A DNA stretch of 64,000 nucleotides from CF-46 sp963760735 (GCA_963760735.1 CAVXEB010000001.1:62001-126000); one strand, 5' to 3'. Positions 6,807 to 15,229 are shown, counted from the stretch's first letter. Numbers and translations are program-made. The notes: generated by a model from the sequence alone, not told the origin.

Positions 6807-8354
6807 TCAGACGGGCCGCAGCCCGCGCGGCGGCCAGTCCCAGTCGATGGGCGTTCCGGCGCCGGCGAGGGCGCGTCGCCGGCCGGCCTCGGTGGCTCCC
6901 AGGACGACGATCCGGTCGGTCTTCGTGGCCCTGCCCGCCTCGGCGCCCCACAGCTTCGTCATCTTCCGGTTCGCGGCGATCTCGTCGCGGGCGATCCCCG
7001 CGAGGCGGTAGCCCTCGGGCTCGGCCGCCGCCTCCCAGACCCGCTCGGCCAGCCCGACGGCCCCGCTGAGCGGGCGGCCGCGATCGGTCTCGACGTCGCC
7101 GATCACGAGGACGACGACCGCGTCGTCCGCGAGGATCGAGCGGAGATCGGCAAGGACGTCGCGCAGGAACGCGAGGTACGGCTCGCGGTGATGGGCGTCG
7201 TCGAGGGTCGCGTCGATCGCATGCGCGTCGAAGCCGAGCAGCCACGTCCGGAGCCAGTTGTAGTAGCCGTACTTCACGACCCGCAGGTAGGGCGGCGAGG
7301 TCACGACGAGCCGCGACCGGTCGGGCAGGCTGCGTGACCGGAGGGCCTCCCGGGCGCGGGTCGCCGCGTCGCGCGCGTCTCCGAGAAGGGCCATCCCCGG
7401 CGTCGACGGCAAGGGATCGCGCTGGAGTCGGGCGAGCTTGCGCTCGAGGCCGGTGAACACGTCGCGATCCGGGGCGCTGAACCCGGTCCGCGCCGCGTAC
7501 TCACGGACGTAGCGCGGGGCCATGCTGAACGTGTTCGGCATCAGCGGCGACAAGTACGACGCACTCTTGCCGTGGAGGATCCCGGTCAGGGCGGCCGCGA
7601 GGAACCGATCGGTCGGGTCGTCGAGCCGGAGCGACGACCGGACGTACAGCAGCTGGGCAAGCGTCCGCGAGTGGAACGCGACGGCGACCTCCGCCGGAAC
7701 GTGCTCCGCGCGGGCTCCCGCGACCCCACTGCCCGCCGACGGAACGAGCACATCGCCGCCATCCGGGGAGACGACGCGTTCGGCGAGGGCGGTCCAGTCC
7801 GCCGCCGCGGCGGTCCAGCCCAGCCGGAGCGCCGCGACCCGGGTCGCCGTCGCCGCACGGCCGGCCGGCTCGACCTTCGCGGCGGTCAGGAGATGAGCGA
7901 ACGGATTGAGATCGTTGCCGACGCCGATCCGACCCTCCGCGGAGGCCTGGAGCGGGGTCGTCCCGCGGCCGCTGAACGGGTCGAACACCACGTCGCCGCG
8001 GCGGCTGTACCGGCCGATGAAGGCATGGGCGAGGGCCGCCGGGAAGCTCGCCAGGTACGAGCACATCGGATGGAGGGAGTGGCCCCACAGGCGCTGCTGG
8101 TCCTTCCACTCCGGCGCGATGTCGATCGGCGGCATCGAAGGGATCGCCGACGGCACGCCCGGATCGGTCGTGAGGCCGGTGGAGGCCGCGTCAAGCGACA
8201 GCGCGAGCTGGGTCGCGGTCGATGCCCGGCGGTCGGTCGTCACGTCGGTCGGTGGGCTCCTGGCGGCTGACGGGCCGCGGAGCATACCACGGCCGAATCG
8301 GGCCTCCGAACGGCGTTCGCTGGGTCCCGATGGTCCTGTGGTGCGGTCGAGCAC
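6807..8354 (-). CDS. Solitary DNA methyltransferase (N4/N6 amino type)
   Basis: Up to 515 residues. SAM-binding motif I is FDPFSGRGTT (about residue 125) and catalytic motif IV is TSPPY (about 365), a motif I-before-IV order with N4-cytosine/N6-adenine chemistry. The region between holds HSLHPMCSYLASFP and the target-recognition part. No restriction endonuclease or specificity subunit is nearby, so it is either an orphan regulatory methylase or a defence remnant. The start is uncertain: GTG 8354, ATG 8285 or GTG 8243 are all in frame, and the conserved part starts near residue 80. Confidence 0.85.
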   Translation of the reverse strand: MLDRTTGPSGPSERRSEARFGRGMLRGPSAARSPPTDVTTDRRASTATQLALSLDAASTGLTTDPGVPSAIPSMPPIDIAPEWKDQQRLWGHSLHPMCSYLASFPAALAHAFIGRYSRRGDVVFDPFSGRGTTPLQASAEGRIGVGNDLNPFAHLLTAAKVEPAGRAATATRVAALRLGWTAAAADWTALAERVVSPDGGDVLVPSAGSGVAGARAEHVPAEVAVAFHSRTLAQLLYVRSSLRLDDPTDRFLAAALTGILHGKSASYLSPLMPNTFSMAPRYVREYAARTGFSAPDRDVFTGLERKLARLQRDPLPSTPGMALLGDARDAATRAREALRSRSLPDRSRLVVTSPPYLRVVKYGYYNWLRTWLLGFDAHAIDATLDDAHHREPYLAFLRDVLADLRSILADDAVVVLVIGDVETDRGRPLSGAVGLAERVWEAAAEPEGYRLAGIARDEIAANRKMTKLWGAEAGRATKTDRIVVLGATEAGRRRALAGAGTPIDWDWPPRGLRPV

Positions 8355-8426
8355 CGGTCAGCCGGCGATGGTGCCGTTGACCTGAATGCCGCCCGGCCTG
8401 CATGGATAGGTAGACTCGCCACGCAC

Positions 8427-8502
8427 GTCCCCGTAGCTCAGTGGACAGAGCGACGGTCTTCTAAACCGTGGGTCGCAGGTTCGAATCCTGCCGGGGACGC
8501 CA
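8427..8502 (+). tRNA. tRNA-Arg (anticodon TCT)
   Basis: 76-nt cloverleaf. The acceptor stem is GTCCCCG/CGGGGAC with discriminator G and an encoded CCA. The anticodon stem is ACGGT/ACCGT with loop CTTCTAA, giving anticodon TCT for AGA codons. The T arm has GGTTCGAATCC. Confidence 0.97.
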
Positions 8503-8544
8503 CGCTTGCGCGCCGCGCGGCATGCGCTGGCCGCTCAAGCAAGC

Positions 8545-8838
8545 TCAGCCGAGGTCGGCGCCTTCCATCTCGAGCTCGTCGGGATCGTCGAGGACATCGT
8601 CGGCGTAGCACCAGCGCCACGACTCACCGGGCTGGATCGACCGCGCGACCGGGTGGCCGGTTGCCGCGAAATGGGCCGAGGCGTGACGGTTCTTGCTCTG
8701 GTCGCAGCAGGCGACGTTGCCGCAGGTCAGGCAGAGCCGTAGATGGACCCACGTGTCCCCCAGCTCCTCGCATGCCGCACAGCCGTCGCTGGCCGGGGAA
8801 GGCTCGCGCGTCTCCCAGAGGTGGGGGCAGGTACTCAT
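8545..8838 (-). CDS. UBP-type zinc-finger domain protein
   Basis: 97 residues, almost entirely one zinc-finger UBP domain. Ligands visible are CxxC in DGCAACEE, CLTCGNVACC, the HASAHFAATGH histidines and the C-terminal WRWCYADD. In eukaryotes this fold binds free ubiquitin C-termini; in bacteria it occurs as stand-alone small proteins with unknown ligand. Start ATG 8838. It lies just downstream of the tRNA on the other strand. Confidence 0.85.
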   Translation of the reverse strand: MSTCPHLWETREPSPASDGCAACEELGDTWVHLRLCLTCGNVACCDQSKNRHASAHFAATGHPVARSIQPGESWRWCYADDVLDDPDELEMEGADLG

Positions 8839-8893
8839 CGGCCCGCGCAGCGTATCGCGCGCGGGCCGATCGGATCAGGCGGGCAGGATGCCC

Positions 8894-9889
8894 TCAGGCG
8901 ACGCTGGCTTCCTTCGCCTGGTCGATGAGGCTCTGGGCCTCCTTGATCGGGATCGCGAAGCCGATCCCCTCGGCAGTCGAGGCGGCCGCGGTGTTCACGC
9001 CGACGACCTCGCCGGCCGCGTTGAGGAGCGGTCCGCCGGAGTTGCCGGGGTTGATCGCCGCGTCGGTCTGGATCAGGCCGCTCAGGGTGACGGGGCGGCC
9101 GGTCTCTTCGTCCTGGACCTGGATGGACCGGTCGAGAGCGGACACGATCCCCTTGGTGACCGTCTCGGTGAACGTGCCGAGCGGGCTGCCGATCGCGATC
9201 GCGGTCTGCCCGACCTCGATCGCGTCGGAGTTGCCGATCGTCGCGGGCTTCAGCCCGGTTGCATCGATCTTGACGAGCGCGAGGTCCTGGGTGTCGGAGA
9301 TCTTGACGATCGTCGCGGGGTACTCCGTCCCGTCCGCGAGCGTGGCCTTGAGGGACTGCGAACCGGCGACGACGTGGCGGTTCGTGAGGGTGTAGCCGTC
9401 GGCCGTCAGGATGATGCCGGTCCCGATCCCGACGCCCGATCCCGAGCCGAACGGGCCGCGGTTGACCTCGACCTGCGAGGTGAGCGTCACGACCGAGTCG
9501 CGAACCTTCGCGACCAGCGCGGTGATGTCCTCCTGCTGGACTGCCGCCGAGCCGTTCGTCGACTGGTTGGAGGCGGCTGCCGGCGTCGTCGAGCCGGCGC
9601 CGTTCCGGGGAACGGCGATGCCGACCACCGCGAGCGTCGACCCGACGGCGATGACGGCAGCGAGGAGGCCCGCGCCCAGCACCGTGCCGATCGAGCCACG
9701 ACGGCGCGGCGCCGTCGACCCGGTCCGGGTCGGGACCACCGACGATTCGAAGGCGGGCGGCGTAGCTGCCCGATCGGCCGGCCACGACGCCGGAGGCGGC
9801 GGCTCGACAGGCTGCGACGCGGCAGCCCAGCCCAGCGGCTGGCCGGGGGTCGACGGAAATGGCGTGTTGACGGGGTTGTTGGGGTTCAT
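8894..9889 (-). CDS. HtrA/DegP-type trypsin-like serine protease without PDZ domain
   Basis: 331 residues from ATG 9889, with GGAG nine bases upstream. A proline-rich cytosolic N-terminus (about 1-75) leads to one membrane segment (TVLGAGLLAAVIAVGSTLAV), so the protease domain faces outward. Triad residues: His in TLTNRHVVAG, Asp in DTQDLALVKID, Ser in NPGNSGGPLLN. The protein ends right after the protease fold (GFAIPIKEAQSLI), so the usual C-terminal PDZ domain is absent. Misfolded-protein cleavage at the cell envelope is the family role. Its promoter carries the same repeat as the regulator gene upstream. Confidence 0.9.
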   Translation of the reverse strand: MNPNNPVNTPFPSTPGQPLGWAAASQPVEPPPPASWPADRAATPPAFESSVVPTRTGSTAPRRRGSIGTVLGAGLLAAVIAVGSTLAVVGIAVPRNGAGSTTPAAASNQSTNGSAAVQQEDITALVAKVRDSVVTLTSQVEVNRGPFGSGSGVGIGTGIILTADGYTLTNRHVVAGSQSLKATLADGTEYPATIVKISDTQDLALVKIDATGLKPATIGNSDAIEVGQTAIAIGSPLGTFTETVTKGIVSALDRSIQVQDEETGRPVTLSGLIQTDAAINPGNSGGPLLNAAGEVVGVNTAAASTAEGIGFAIPIKEAQSLIDQAKEASVA

Positions 9890-9921
9890 CCAGGAGTTCT
9901 CCGGTCGTCGGACGGGTCGGT

Positions 9922-9938
9922 GGTGTCCCCATGACACC
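9922..9938. promoter_or_regulatory. Inverted repeat GGTGTC-5-GACACC before htrA-like gene
   Basis: Perfect 6-bp arms lie 33-49 nt upstream of the protease start codon, between it and the TGAGA repeats. Possible second operator. Confidence 0.4.
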
Positions 9939-9947
9939 GCCCCGGAG

Positions 9948-9963
9948 TGAGAACCTCCTGAGA
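9948..9963 (-). promoter_or_regulatory. Response-regulator box (two TGAGA, 11 bp apart)
   Basis: TGAGA at 9948-9952 and 9959-9963 (TCTCA on the minus strand), 59-74 nt upstream of the protease start. The 11-bp period is one helical turn, typical of OmpR/PhoB-family direct repeats. Confidence 0.6.
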
Positions 9964-10030
9964 TGGCGGACGGTCGAATGCCCGAGCCGGGTCGGGCTCG
10001 CGCTCCTCGCGCCGAGGAGCGAAGAACCGC

Positions 10031-11092
10031 CTAGCTGGTGCCGGCGCTCGGGGCGGCCGACGCGCTCGGCTTGGGAGCCTTGCTGCCGGGACCGCGATCC
10101 TTCTTGTACTGGCCGGCCCGGACCGAAGTCGCGTCGAGCGAGCCGTCGGCACGCTGCTGACCCTGGACGACGATCGCCATCCCCGCCTTGACGTCCGAGA
10201 CGGTCGCCTTGTCGACGCCGGCGACCCCGATCGCGGTGTCGGCGTCGACGTGGACCGTCAGCTTGGTCCCGTCTCGTCGCTCGATCGTGATCGTATTGCC
10301 GCTCACGGTCGCCACGGTTCCGCCGACGAGCGGCAGGATGACCGTGACGCTCGTCGCGGTGAGATTGCCGTTCGTCGCGCGCTCGCCGACGACGTTGACC
10401 TTCGAGCCGACCTTGACGTCCGACCGGGCGCCGGCCGCCTTGCCGAGGTGATACGTCGTCGAGCCGTTCGTGGTGATCACCTGGACCGTGTTGCCGCGGC
10501 CCTTGATCGTCAGCGTGGCGGCGTCGACGGCCGTGACCGTGCCGGCAGCCTGGGGCAGGATGATCGCGAGTCGCGTCACCGTGTAGGTCCCGTCGGCGTT
10601 CTTCTTCTGGCCGATCCGGACCACGTCGCCGACCTTCACCTCGCCGATCGTCGCCGCCTCGCCGCCCTTGGTGATCTTCGTGTCGGCCGTGACCGTGATC
10701 GTCCGCGTCCAGCCGTCGTCGGTGGCGAGGGAGACCTTCGACCCGGACACGTCCGTGACGGTGATCTTGCCGAAGCCGACGCTGCCACGACCGAAGCCCT
10801 TGTCCTTGAACTTGCCGTTGCCCTGGTCGTCCTGCTTGTCGCCGTCGTCGGTCTTCGGTGAGGCGGCAGGGGCCGCGGAGCCGGTCGTGGCGGACGGGTC
10901 CGCGCCGACCGTCGGGGTCGAGGGGCTGGCGGACGCCCCCATGACGACGGCCGTTCCGAGGGCGACGACGAGCGCCGCTCCCAGGACGACGCCCGCACGG
11001 ATCGCGGAGGCACGACCCGCTGTCCGGCCGTCGAAGTTCGCTGCGGGGACCGGTGTCGTCTCGTCGTCGTGCGGCGTGGTGTCGTCGTGCAT
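10031..11092 (-). CDS. Membrane-anchored DUF5666 repeat protein
   Basis: 353 residues with an N-terminal cytosolic tail, one membrane segment (about 32-52, GVVLGAALVVALGTAVVMG), a Ser/Pro/Asp linker, then three DUF5666-like OB-type repeats starting near residues 104, 183 and 255. Each repeat pairs GxVTxVxxxTLTI-type strands with a TxI or VxV sheet. The extracellular domain has no catalytic signature; DUF5666 proteins are thought to bind ligands or wall polymers. GGAG lies upstream of ATG 11092, and the promoter has the shared 11-bp-spaced repeat, linking it to the two-component pair. Confidence 0.8.
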   Translation of the reverse strand: MHDDTTPHDDETTPVPAANFDGRTAGRASAIRAGVVLGAALVVALGTAVVMGASASPSTPTVGADPSATTGSAAPAASPKTDDGDKQDDQGNGKFKDKGFGRGSVGFGKITVTDVSGSKVSLATDDGWTRTITVTADTKITKGGEAATIGEVKVGDVVRIGQKKNADGTYTVTRLAIILPQAAGTVTAVDAATLTIKGRGNTVQVITTNGSTTYHLGKAAGARSDVKVGSKVNVVGERATNGNLTATSVTVILPLVGGTVATVSGNTITIERRDGTKLTVHVDADTAIGVAGVDKATVSDVKAGMAIVVQGQQRADGSLDATSVRAGQYKKDRGPGSKAPKPSASAAPSAGTS

Positions 11093-11153
11093 CGTCGCTC
11101 CGGGTCGGATCGCGGGATGAATGGCGGCAGGTTCTCACATGATCGGGCGCAAG

Positions 11154-11172
11154 TCCTGAGCGAATCCTGAGA
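11154..11172 (-). promoter_or_regulatory. Response-regulator box (two TCCTGAG, 11 bp apart)
   Basis: TCCTGAG at 11154-11160 and 11165-11171. This is the longest match of the three boxes, 65-80 nt upstream of the DUF5666 gene start. A GATCAT -10 candidate lies at 11141-11146. Confidence 0.65.
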
Positions 11173-11226
11173 ACGGTGCGCCGACGCTCCGTCCGTTCGT
11201 ACGGCGGGTGCGGAGCGGACCGGCGA

Positions 11227-12591
11227 CTAGCGGGACCGGTCGGTCGCGAGGATCGGCCCGGGCTCGGTCGCCGCCGCGGGCGGCTGCTCGGCGGCCGGAA
11301 GGCGGACGGTGAACCGGGCGCCACCCTCGGGTCGGTTGGTCACCGCGATCCGCCCTTCGTGGAGGTCCACGATCGACTTCGCGATCGCGAGGCCGAGGCC
11401 GGTCCCACCGACGACCGCGCCGGGGGCCCGCCAGAACCGATCGAAGATCCGGGGCATGTCCTCGGGGCGAATGCCGGGACCGTCGTCATCGACCTGGGCG
11501 ATCACCTCGCGGCGATCGGCGCGCACGCGGACGAGAACCGATCCTCCGCGTGGGGTGTGGCGGATCGCGTTGTCGACGAGGATGACGATCAGCTGCCGGA
11601 GTCGTGCCTGGTCGCCTCGGACGATCGCCGGCTCGGGATCGAGCCCGAGCGAGACGCCGCGGTCGGCCGCAAGGGTTGCCAGGGCCCCGGCTCCGTCCGC
11701 CGCCACATCGCCGAGGTCGACCGGCATCCGGTTCAGGCTGATCGCGCCGGAGTCGGATCGGGCCAGGAGCAGCAGGTCGTCGACGAGGGCGGTCATCTGG
11801 CCGACCTCCGCATCGATGTCGTCGAGGGCCTCGGTGGTCGCGACAGCCTGGCCCGGGTTTCGGCGGAGGTGCTCGACGGAGCTGCGGATGACCGTCAGCG
11901 GGGTCCGGAGCTCGTGGCTGGCATCGGCGGCGAACTCGCGCTGGCTCCGGAGCGCCGACCGCTGCGAGGTGAGGGATTCGCGGATCGGGACGAGCGCCCG
12001 GCGGGCGTAGACCGCGCCGAACGCGACCGACACGAGGACGACGACGGCCCCGCCGACGAGGAGGACGCGGAGGATCGTGTCGAGCGTCTGCTGCTCCGCG
12101 GTGCGGTCCTGGATCACCTGGATGTAGACCGTCCCGACCGGCGAATCGACGCGCTCGGTCATCGTCCGGATCGGCAGCGCCCCGATCGCGGACGGCCGGA
12201 TGTCGGTCCCGCCGCCGTCGACCGCCGCGGTGAGCGAGTCGCGGACCGGGAGCCCGGGCGGCAGCGTGTTGCCTCGAACGAGGCTGTTGCCCTCGGCGTC
12301 GACCGCCATCGCGAACGTGCCGCTGGAGTTGCCGCCGAAGATGAAGCCGTAGGCCGGGCCGCCGGGCCGACCCCGGGGGTTCTGGAGGTCGTCGACGATC
12401 TGGGTGGTGCGATCGGTCAGCTGCTCGACGCCGTTCGCCTCGAGCGTCCGCGCCGCGCTCCAGTACAGGAGCATGCCCAGGATCGCGAGGACGACGAGCG
12501 TCGAGAGCCCGCTCCACAGGACGAGCCGCCAGCGGACCGTCCGCATCAGGCGGTTGTCGCTCGCGATCGCCTCGACGTCCGCCGGGTCCAT
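11227..12591 (-). CDS. Sensor histidine kinase
   Basis: 454 residues from ATG 12591, 19 nt after the regulator stop. Membrane segment 1 is WSGLSTLVVLAILGMLLYW, followed by a roughly 120-residue extracellular sensor region, segment 2 VLLVGGAVVVLVSVAFGAVY, a short linker, HisKA (ASHELRTPLTVI, phospho-His in SHELR) and HATPase with N-box VILVDNAIRHTP, G1 DDDGPGI and G2 GGTGLGLAIAKS. The arrangement matches envelope-stress kinases such as MprB. It autophosphorylates and passes phosphate to the response regulator encoded just upstream. Confidence 0.92.
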   Translation of the reverse strand: MDPADVEAIASDNRLMRTVRWRLVLWSGLSTLVVLAILGMLLYWSAARTLEANGVEQLTDRTTQIVDDLQNPRGRPGGPAYGFIFGGNSSGTFAMAVDAEGNSLVRGNTLPPGLPVRDSLTAAVDGGGTDIRPSAIGALPIRTMTERVDSPVGTVYIQVIQDRTAEQQTLDTILRVLLVGGAVVVLVSVAFGAVYARRALVPIRESLTSQRSALRSQREFAADASHELRTPLTVIRSSVEHLRRNPGQAVATTEALDDIDAEVGQMTALVDDLLLLARSDSGAISLNRMPVDLGDVAADGAGALATLAADRGVSLGLDPEPAIVRGDQARLRQLIVILVDNAIRHTPRGGSVLVRVRADRREVIAQVDDDGPGIRPEDMPRIFDRFWRAPGAVVGGTGLGLAIAKSIVDLHEGRIAVTNRPEGGARFTVRLPAAEQPPAAATEPGPILATDRSR

Positions 12592-12610
12592 CCCCGACGT
12601 CGTCGCCCCG

Positions 12611-13288
12611 TCAGGCACCGTTGAGGCGATACCCGATGCCGCGAACGGTCTCGATCCGATCGCCTTCGGAGCCGAGCTTGGTCCGGAGGTAATGGACGTA
12701 GGCATCGACGGCATTGGGCGTGACGGCGACCCCGAACGGCCAGGCCTGATCGAGCAGCTGATCGCGGCTCAGAGCCTGGCCGGGGTGGCGCAGGAGCGAT
12801 TCGAGGAGCGAGAACTCGCGCGGGCTGAGGTCCACCGGTCGATCATGGACCGTCACGGTGCGGGATGTCTCGTCGAGGCTGATCGGGCCGGCGGTGAGGC
12901 GCGGCTCCGGTCGGCGCGCGACGCTCTCGGCGCGGCGGGCGAGGGCGCGGAGTCGGGCGGCCAGCTCGTCGTAGCTGAAGGGCTTCACGACGTAGTCGTC
13001 CGCGCCGGAGTCGAGGCCGGACACCCGGTCGCTGACCGTGTCGCGGGCGGTCAGCATCAGGATCGCGAGCTCGCGCCGCTCGTGGCGGATCTGCCGCGCG
13101 ACGTCGATGCCGGACATGTCGGGCAGGCCGATGTCGAGGATCACGACGTCGATGCCGTTCTCGCCGAGGGCGATGTCGATCCCGGTCTGGCCATCCGCGG
13201 CGACTTCGACGTTGTGGCGGTCCTGTTCGAGGAGGCGCGCCAGCGAACGGCTGAGACGCGGGTCGTCCTCGACGAGGAGGATCTTCAT
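12611..13288 (-). CDS. OmpR/PhoB-family response regulator
   Basis: 225 residues from ATG 13288 (MKILLVEDD). Receiver domain 1-115 has the acidic pair D8/D9, phospho-acceptor D52 in VILDIGLP, and Lys in VVKPFSYDEL. The winged-helix domain is about 130-223 (LSPREFSLLESLLRHPG, VDAYVHYLRTKL, TVRGIGYRL). It heads the operon with the kinase. TGAGA repeats spaced 11 bp lie upstream of its own gene, the DUF5666 gene and the protease gene, so it probably regulates all three including itself. A CACGAT -10 candidate at 13323-13328 predicts a leadered mRNA. Confidence 0.93.
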   Translation of the reverse strand: MKILLVEDDPRLSRSLARLLEQDRHNVEVAADGQTGIDIALGENGIDVVILDIGLPDMSGIDVARQIRHERRELAILMLTARDTVSDRVSGLDSGADDYVVKPFSYDELAARLRALARRAESVARRPEPRLTAGPISLDETSRTVTVHDRPVDLSPREFSLLESLLRHPGQALSRDQLLDQAWPFGVAVTPNAVDAYVHYLRTKLGSEGDRIETVRGIGYRLNGA

Positions 13289-13421
13289 CGGCGGTTCGGT
13301 CCTCGGTGGGCTCGTAGCCCGGATCGTGCCAGAACGGAAGGATGGAGTCCCGGCCGCGGATCGATGGAGGATTGCAAAGTGACCCACGGCAGGGATCGGA
13401 CCGGATCGTCGCGACGACCGA

Positions 13422-13437
13422 TGAGAGCGTCGTGAGA
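13422..13437 (-). promoter_or_regulatory. Response-regulator box at its own promoter
   Basis: TGAGA at 13422-13426 and 13433-13437, exactly 11 bp apart, 134-149 nt upstream of the regulator start. This suggests autoregulation. Confidence 0.5.
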
Positions 13438-13442
13438 CCCGA

Positions 13443-13509
13443 CCTGGCGGCCTCCACGGAGGCGACGAGCCAGGCGCTGGTACCAGCGGCTAGCCCAAAG
13501 TACGGCTAG
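13443..13509 (+). promoter_or_regulatory. Array of three hairpins in the leader of the BldC-like gene
   Basis: CCTGGC/GCCAGG (13443-13448 with 13469-13474), the palindrome CGCTGGTACCAGCG (13475-13488), and CTAGCC/GGCTAG (13490-13495 with 13504-13509) follow each other with almost no spacer. The third loop reads CAAAGTAC. The compact stacking suggests a structured RNA leader or small RNA. It does not match a riboswitch class I know well enough to name. Confidence 0.4.
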
Positions 13510-13619
13510 GCGACCCTCCGGGGCCACCCATACGCTCCGCCCATCAGCAAGCCGCACTCCACCCCGCGCCACCCTTCGGGTGCGGACGACATCCTCGCGT
13601 ACAGAAAGGCAACGACCAT

Positions 13620-13814
13620 ATGGGCTCTATGGCCGTGAACGAGCTGGGGCCGATGCTCACGGCGACCGAGGTCGCCGAGATGCTCCATCTCCACGTGAAT
13701 ACGGTGAAGCGATTGGGGGATCGCGGCGAGCTTCCCTTCTACCGCGTCTGCAAGCGGGGCGATCGTCGCTTCCGTCTCGACGACGTGATGAAGTTCCTCG
13801 CACAGAACCGCTGA
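13620..13814 (+). CDS. Small MerR/excisionase-type HTH protein (BldC-like)
   Basis: 64 residues. LTATEVAEMLHLHVNTVKRLGDRGELPFYRV is the helix-turn-helix plus wing of the HTH_17/BldC family, followed by RRFRLDDVMKFL. Such proteins bind direct repeats cooperatively and control development or mobile-element excision; no recombinase is nearby, so a BldC-like chromosomal regulator fits better. AAAGG lies 10 nt before ATG 13620 (ATG 13629 is also possible). The 330-nt region upstream carries the response-regulator box and the hairpin array. Confidence 0.85.
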   Translation: MGSMAVNELGPMLTATEVAEMLHLHVNTVKRLGDRGELPFYRVCKRGDRRFRLDDVMKFLAQNR

Positions 13815-13827
13815 CCCGAGCCTGACC

Positions 13828-13844
13828 GGGCGGCTCCGCCGCCC
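13828..13844 (+). terminator. GC hairpin after the BldC-like gene
   Basis: 7-bp stem GGGCGGC/GCCGCCC with a 3-nt loop. A second weaker hairpin (CGCCCG/CGGGCG) spans 13870-13888. Confidence 0.5.
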
Positions 13845-13924
13845 CATCGTCGATCTCCTCCGAGGCGTCCGCCCGATCGTGGCGGGCGCTTCGTCGTGTC
13901 CGCTGGCTCGCGCTGCGCCGCCCG

Positions 13925-15223
13925 TCAGACGGTCCGGAGCGTCTCCTCGAAGATCCCGATCGCCTCGCCGATCTCCGCGGCGCTCGCGTCGATCGGCGGG
14001 ATCCAGCGGATGACCTGGCCGTTCATCCCGCACGTGAGCAGCAGCAGGCCGAGGTCCGCCGCGCGGGCGATGACCGCCTTGGCGGTCGCCCCGTCGGGCG
14101 CGCCGGTCGCGCGATCCGCGACGAACTCGACGCCGATCATCAGCCCGGCGCCGCGGACGTCGCCGATCCGCGGCTCCTCGGCCGCGATCCGCTCCAGGCC
14201 TGCCCGGAGCTCGGCACCGCGCGCGGCGGCATTCTCGATGAGACCCTCGGCCGCGATCGTCTCGAGGACGGCGATCCCCGCGGCACACGCGACAGGGTTG
14301 CCGCCGAACGTCGAGCCGTGGGCGCTCCGGCCCCATTGCTCCATCCGGGCCCGCGACGTGGCGATCGCCGAGAGCGGCAGGCCGTTGGCGATCGCCTTCG
14401 CCATCACGACGACGTCGGGAACGACCCCGGCGTGCTCGAAGCCCCACATCCGGCCCGTCCGGGCGAACCCGGTCTGGACCTCATCCGCGATCAGCAGGAT
14501 CCCGTGCTCGTCGCAGATCCGGCGCAGCCCGTGGAGGAAGGACGGCGCTGCCGGGTTGTAGCCACCCTCGCCGCGGACGGGCTCGATCAGGATCGAGCCG
14601 ACCTGGGACGGCGCGATCACGGTCGTGAACAGCGCGCCCAGGATCTCGAGGGCCGCCGCGGAGGCCCGTTCCTCGTCGCCCTCGAACTCCGGGTAGGCGG
14701 CCGGGTACGGCGCGAAGTAGACGCCGGGCAGGAGCGGCTCGTAGCCGGTCCGGTAGTTCAGGTTCGACGTCGTCACGCTCGTGGCGCCGAGGGTCCGGCC
14801 GTGGAAGCCGCCGCGGAACGCCACGATCCCGGGCCGGCCGGTAATCCGCCGGGCGAGCTTCAGCGCCCCGTCGATCGCCTCCGAGCCGGAGTTCAGGAAC
14901 ATCACGCTGTCGAGCGAGTCGGGGAGGGCGGCCGTCAGCATCGACGAGAGGCGGACGACCGGCTCGGCGTAGCCCATCGGGCCGGTCGGGCCGATCAGCC
15001 GGTCGGCCTGGGCGTGGATCGCCGCGGTGACCCGCGGGTGGTGGTGACCGAGCGACGTGACCGCGATGCCGTTCGCGAAGTCGAGGTAGGCCCGCCCGTC
15101 CGTGTCGTACAGGCGGTGGCCCTCGCCGTGGCTCCAGCTCCGTTCGAAGTACCGGCCGAGGACGGGCGTCAGGTGGCCGGCGGCCGTGGACAGATCGGCG
15201 GGCAGGGGCACTGTCTCGGTCAT
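13925..15223 (-). CDS. Class III PLP aminotransferase (4-aminobutyrate/ornithine type)
   Basis: 432 residues from ATG 15223, with a CATACT -10 six bases before it. Fold-type I markers: SGSEAIDGALKLAR, the aspartate of LLIADEVQTGFARTG that holds the pyridine nitrogen, the Schiff-base lysine in VVMAKAIANGLPLSAI, and GGNPVACAAG. It transfers an omega-amino group from GABA, ornithine or a similar diamine to 2-oxoglutarate; the exact donor cannot be fixed. It is divergent from an acyl-CoA dehydrogenase with only 73 nt between the starts. Confidence 0.88.
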   Translation of the reverse strand: MTETVPLPADLSTAAGHLTPVLGRYFERSWSHGEGHRLYDTDGRAYLDFANGIAVTSLGHHHPRVTAAIHAQADRLIGPTGPMGYAEPVVRLSSMLTAALPDSLDSVMFLNSGSEAIDGALKLARRITGRPGIVAFRGGFHGRTLGATSVTTSNLNYRTGYEPLLPGVYFAPYPAAYPEFEGDEERASAAALEILGALFTTVIAPSQVGSILIEPVRGEGGYNPAAPSFLHGLRRICDEHGILLIADEVQTGFARTGRMWGFEHAGVVPDVVVMAKAIANGLPLSAIATSRARMEQWGRSAHGSTFGGNPVACAAGIAVLETIAAEGLIENAAARGAELRAGLERIAAEEPRIGDVRGAGLMIGVEFVADRATGAPDGATAKAVIARAADLGLLLLTCGMNGQVIRWIPPIDASAAEIGEAIGIFEETLRTV

Positions 15224-15229
15224 CGGCCG

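Noticed and set aside
8835..11324. 829-residue minus-strand frame across HtrA and DUF5666 genes
   Set aside because: Wrong-register shadow of two well-supported genes; composition is almost entirely Arg/Gly/Asp/Pro.
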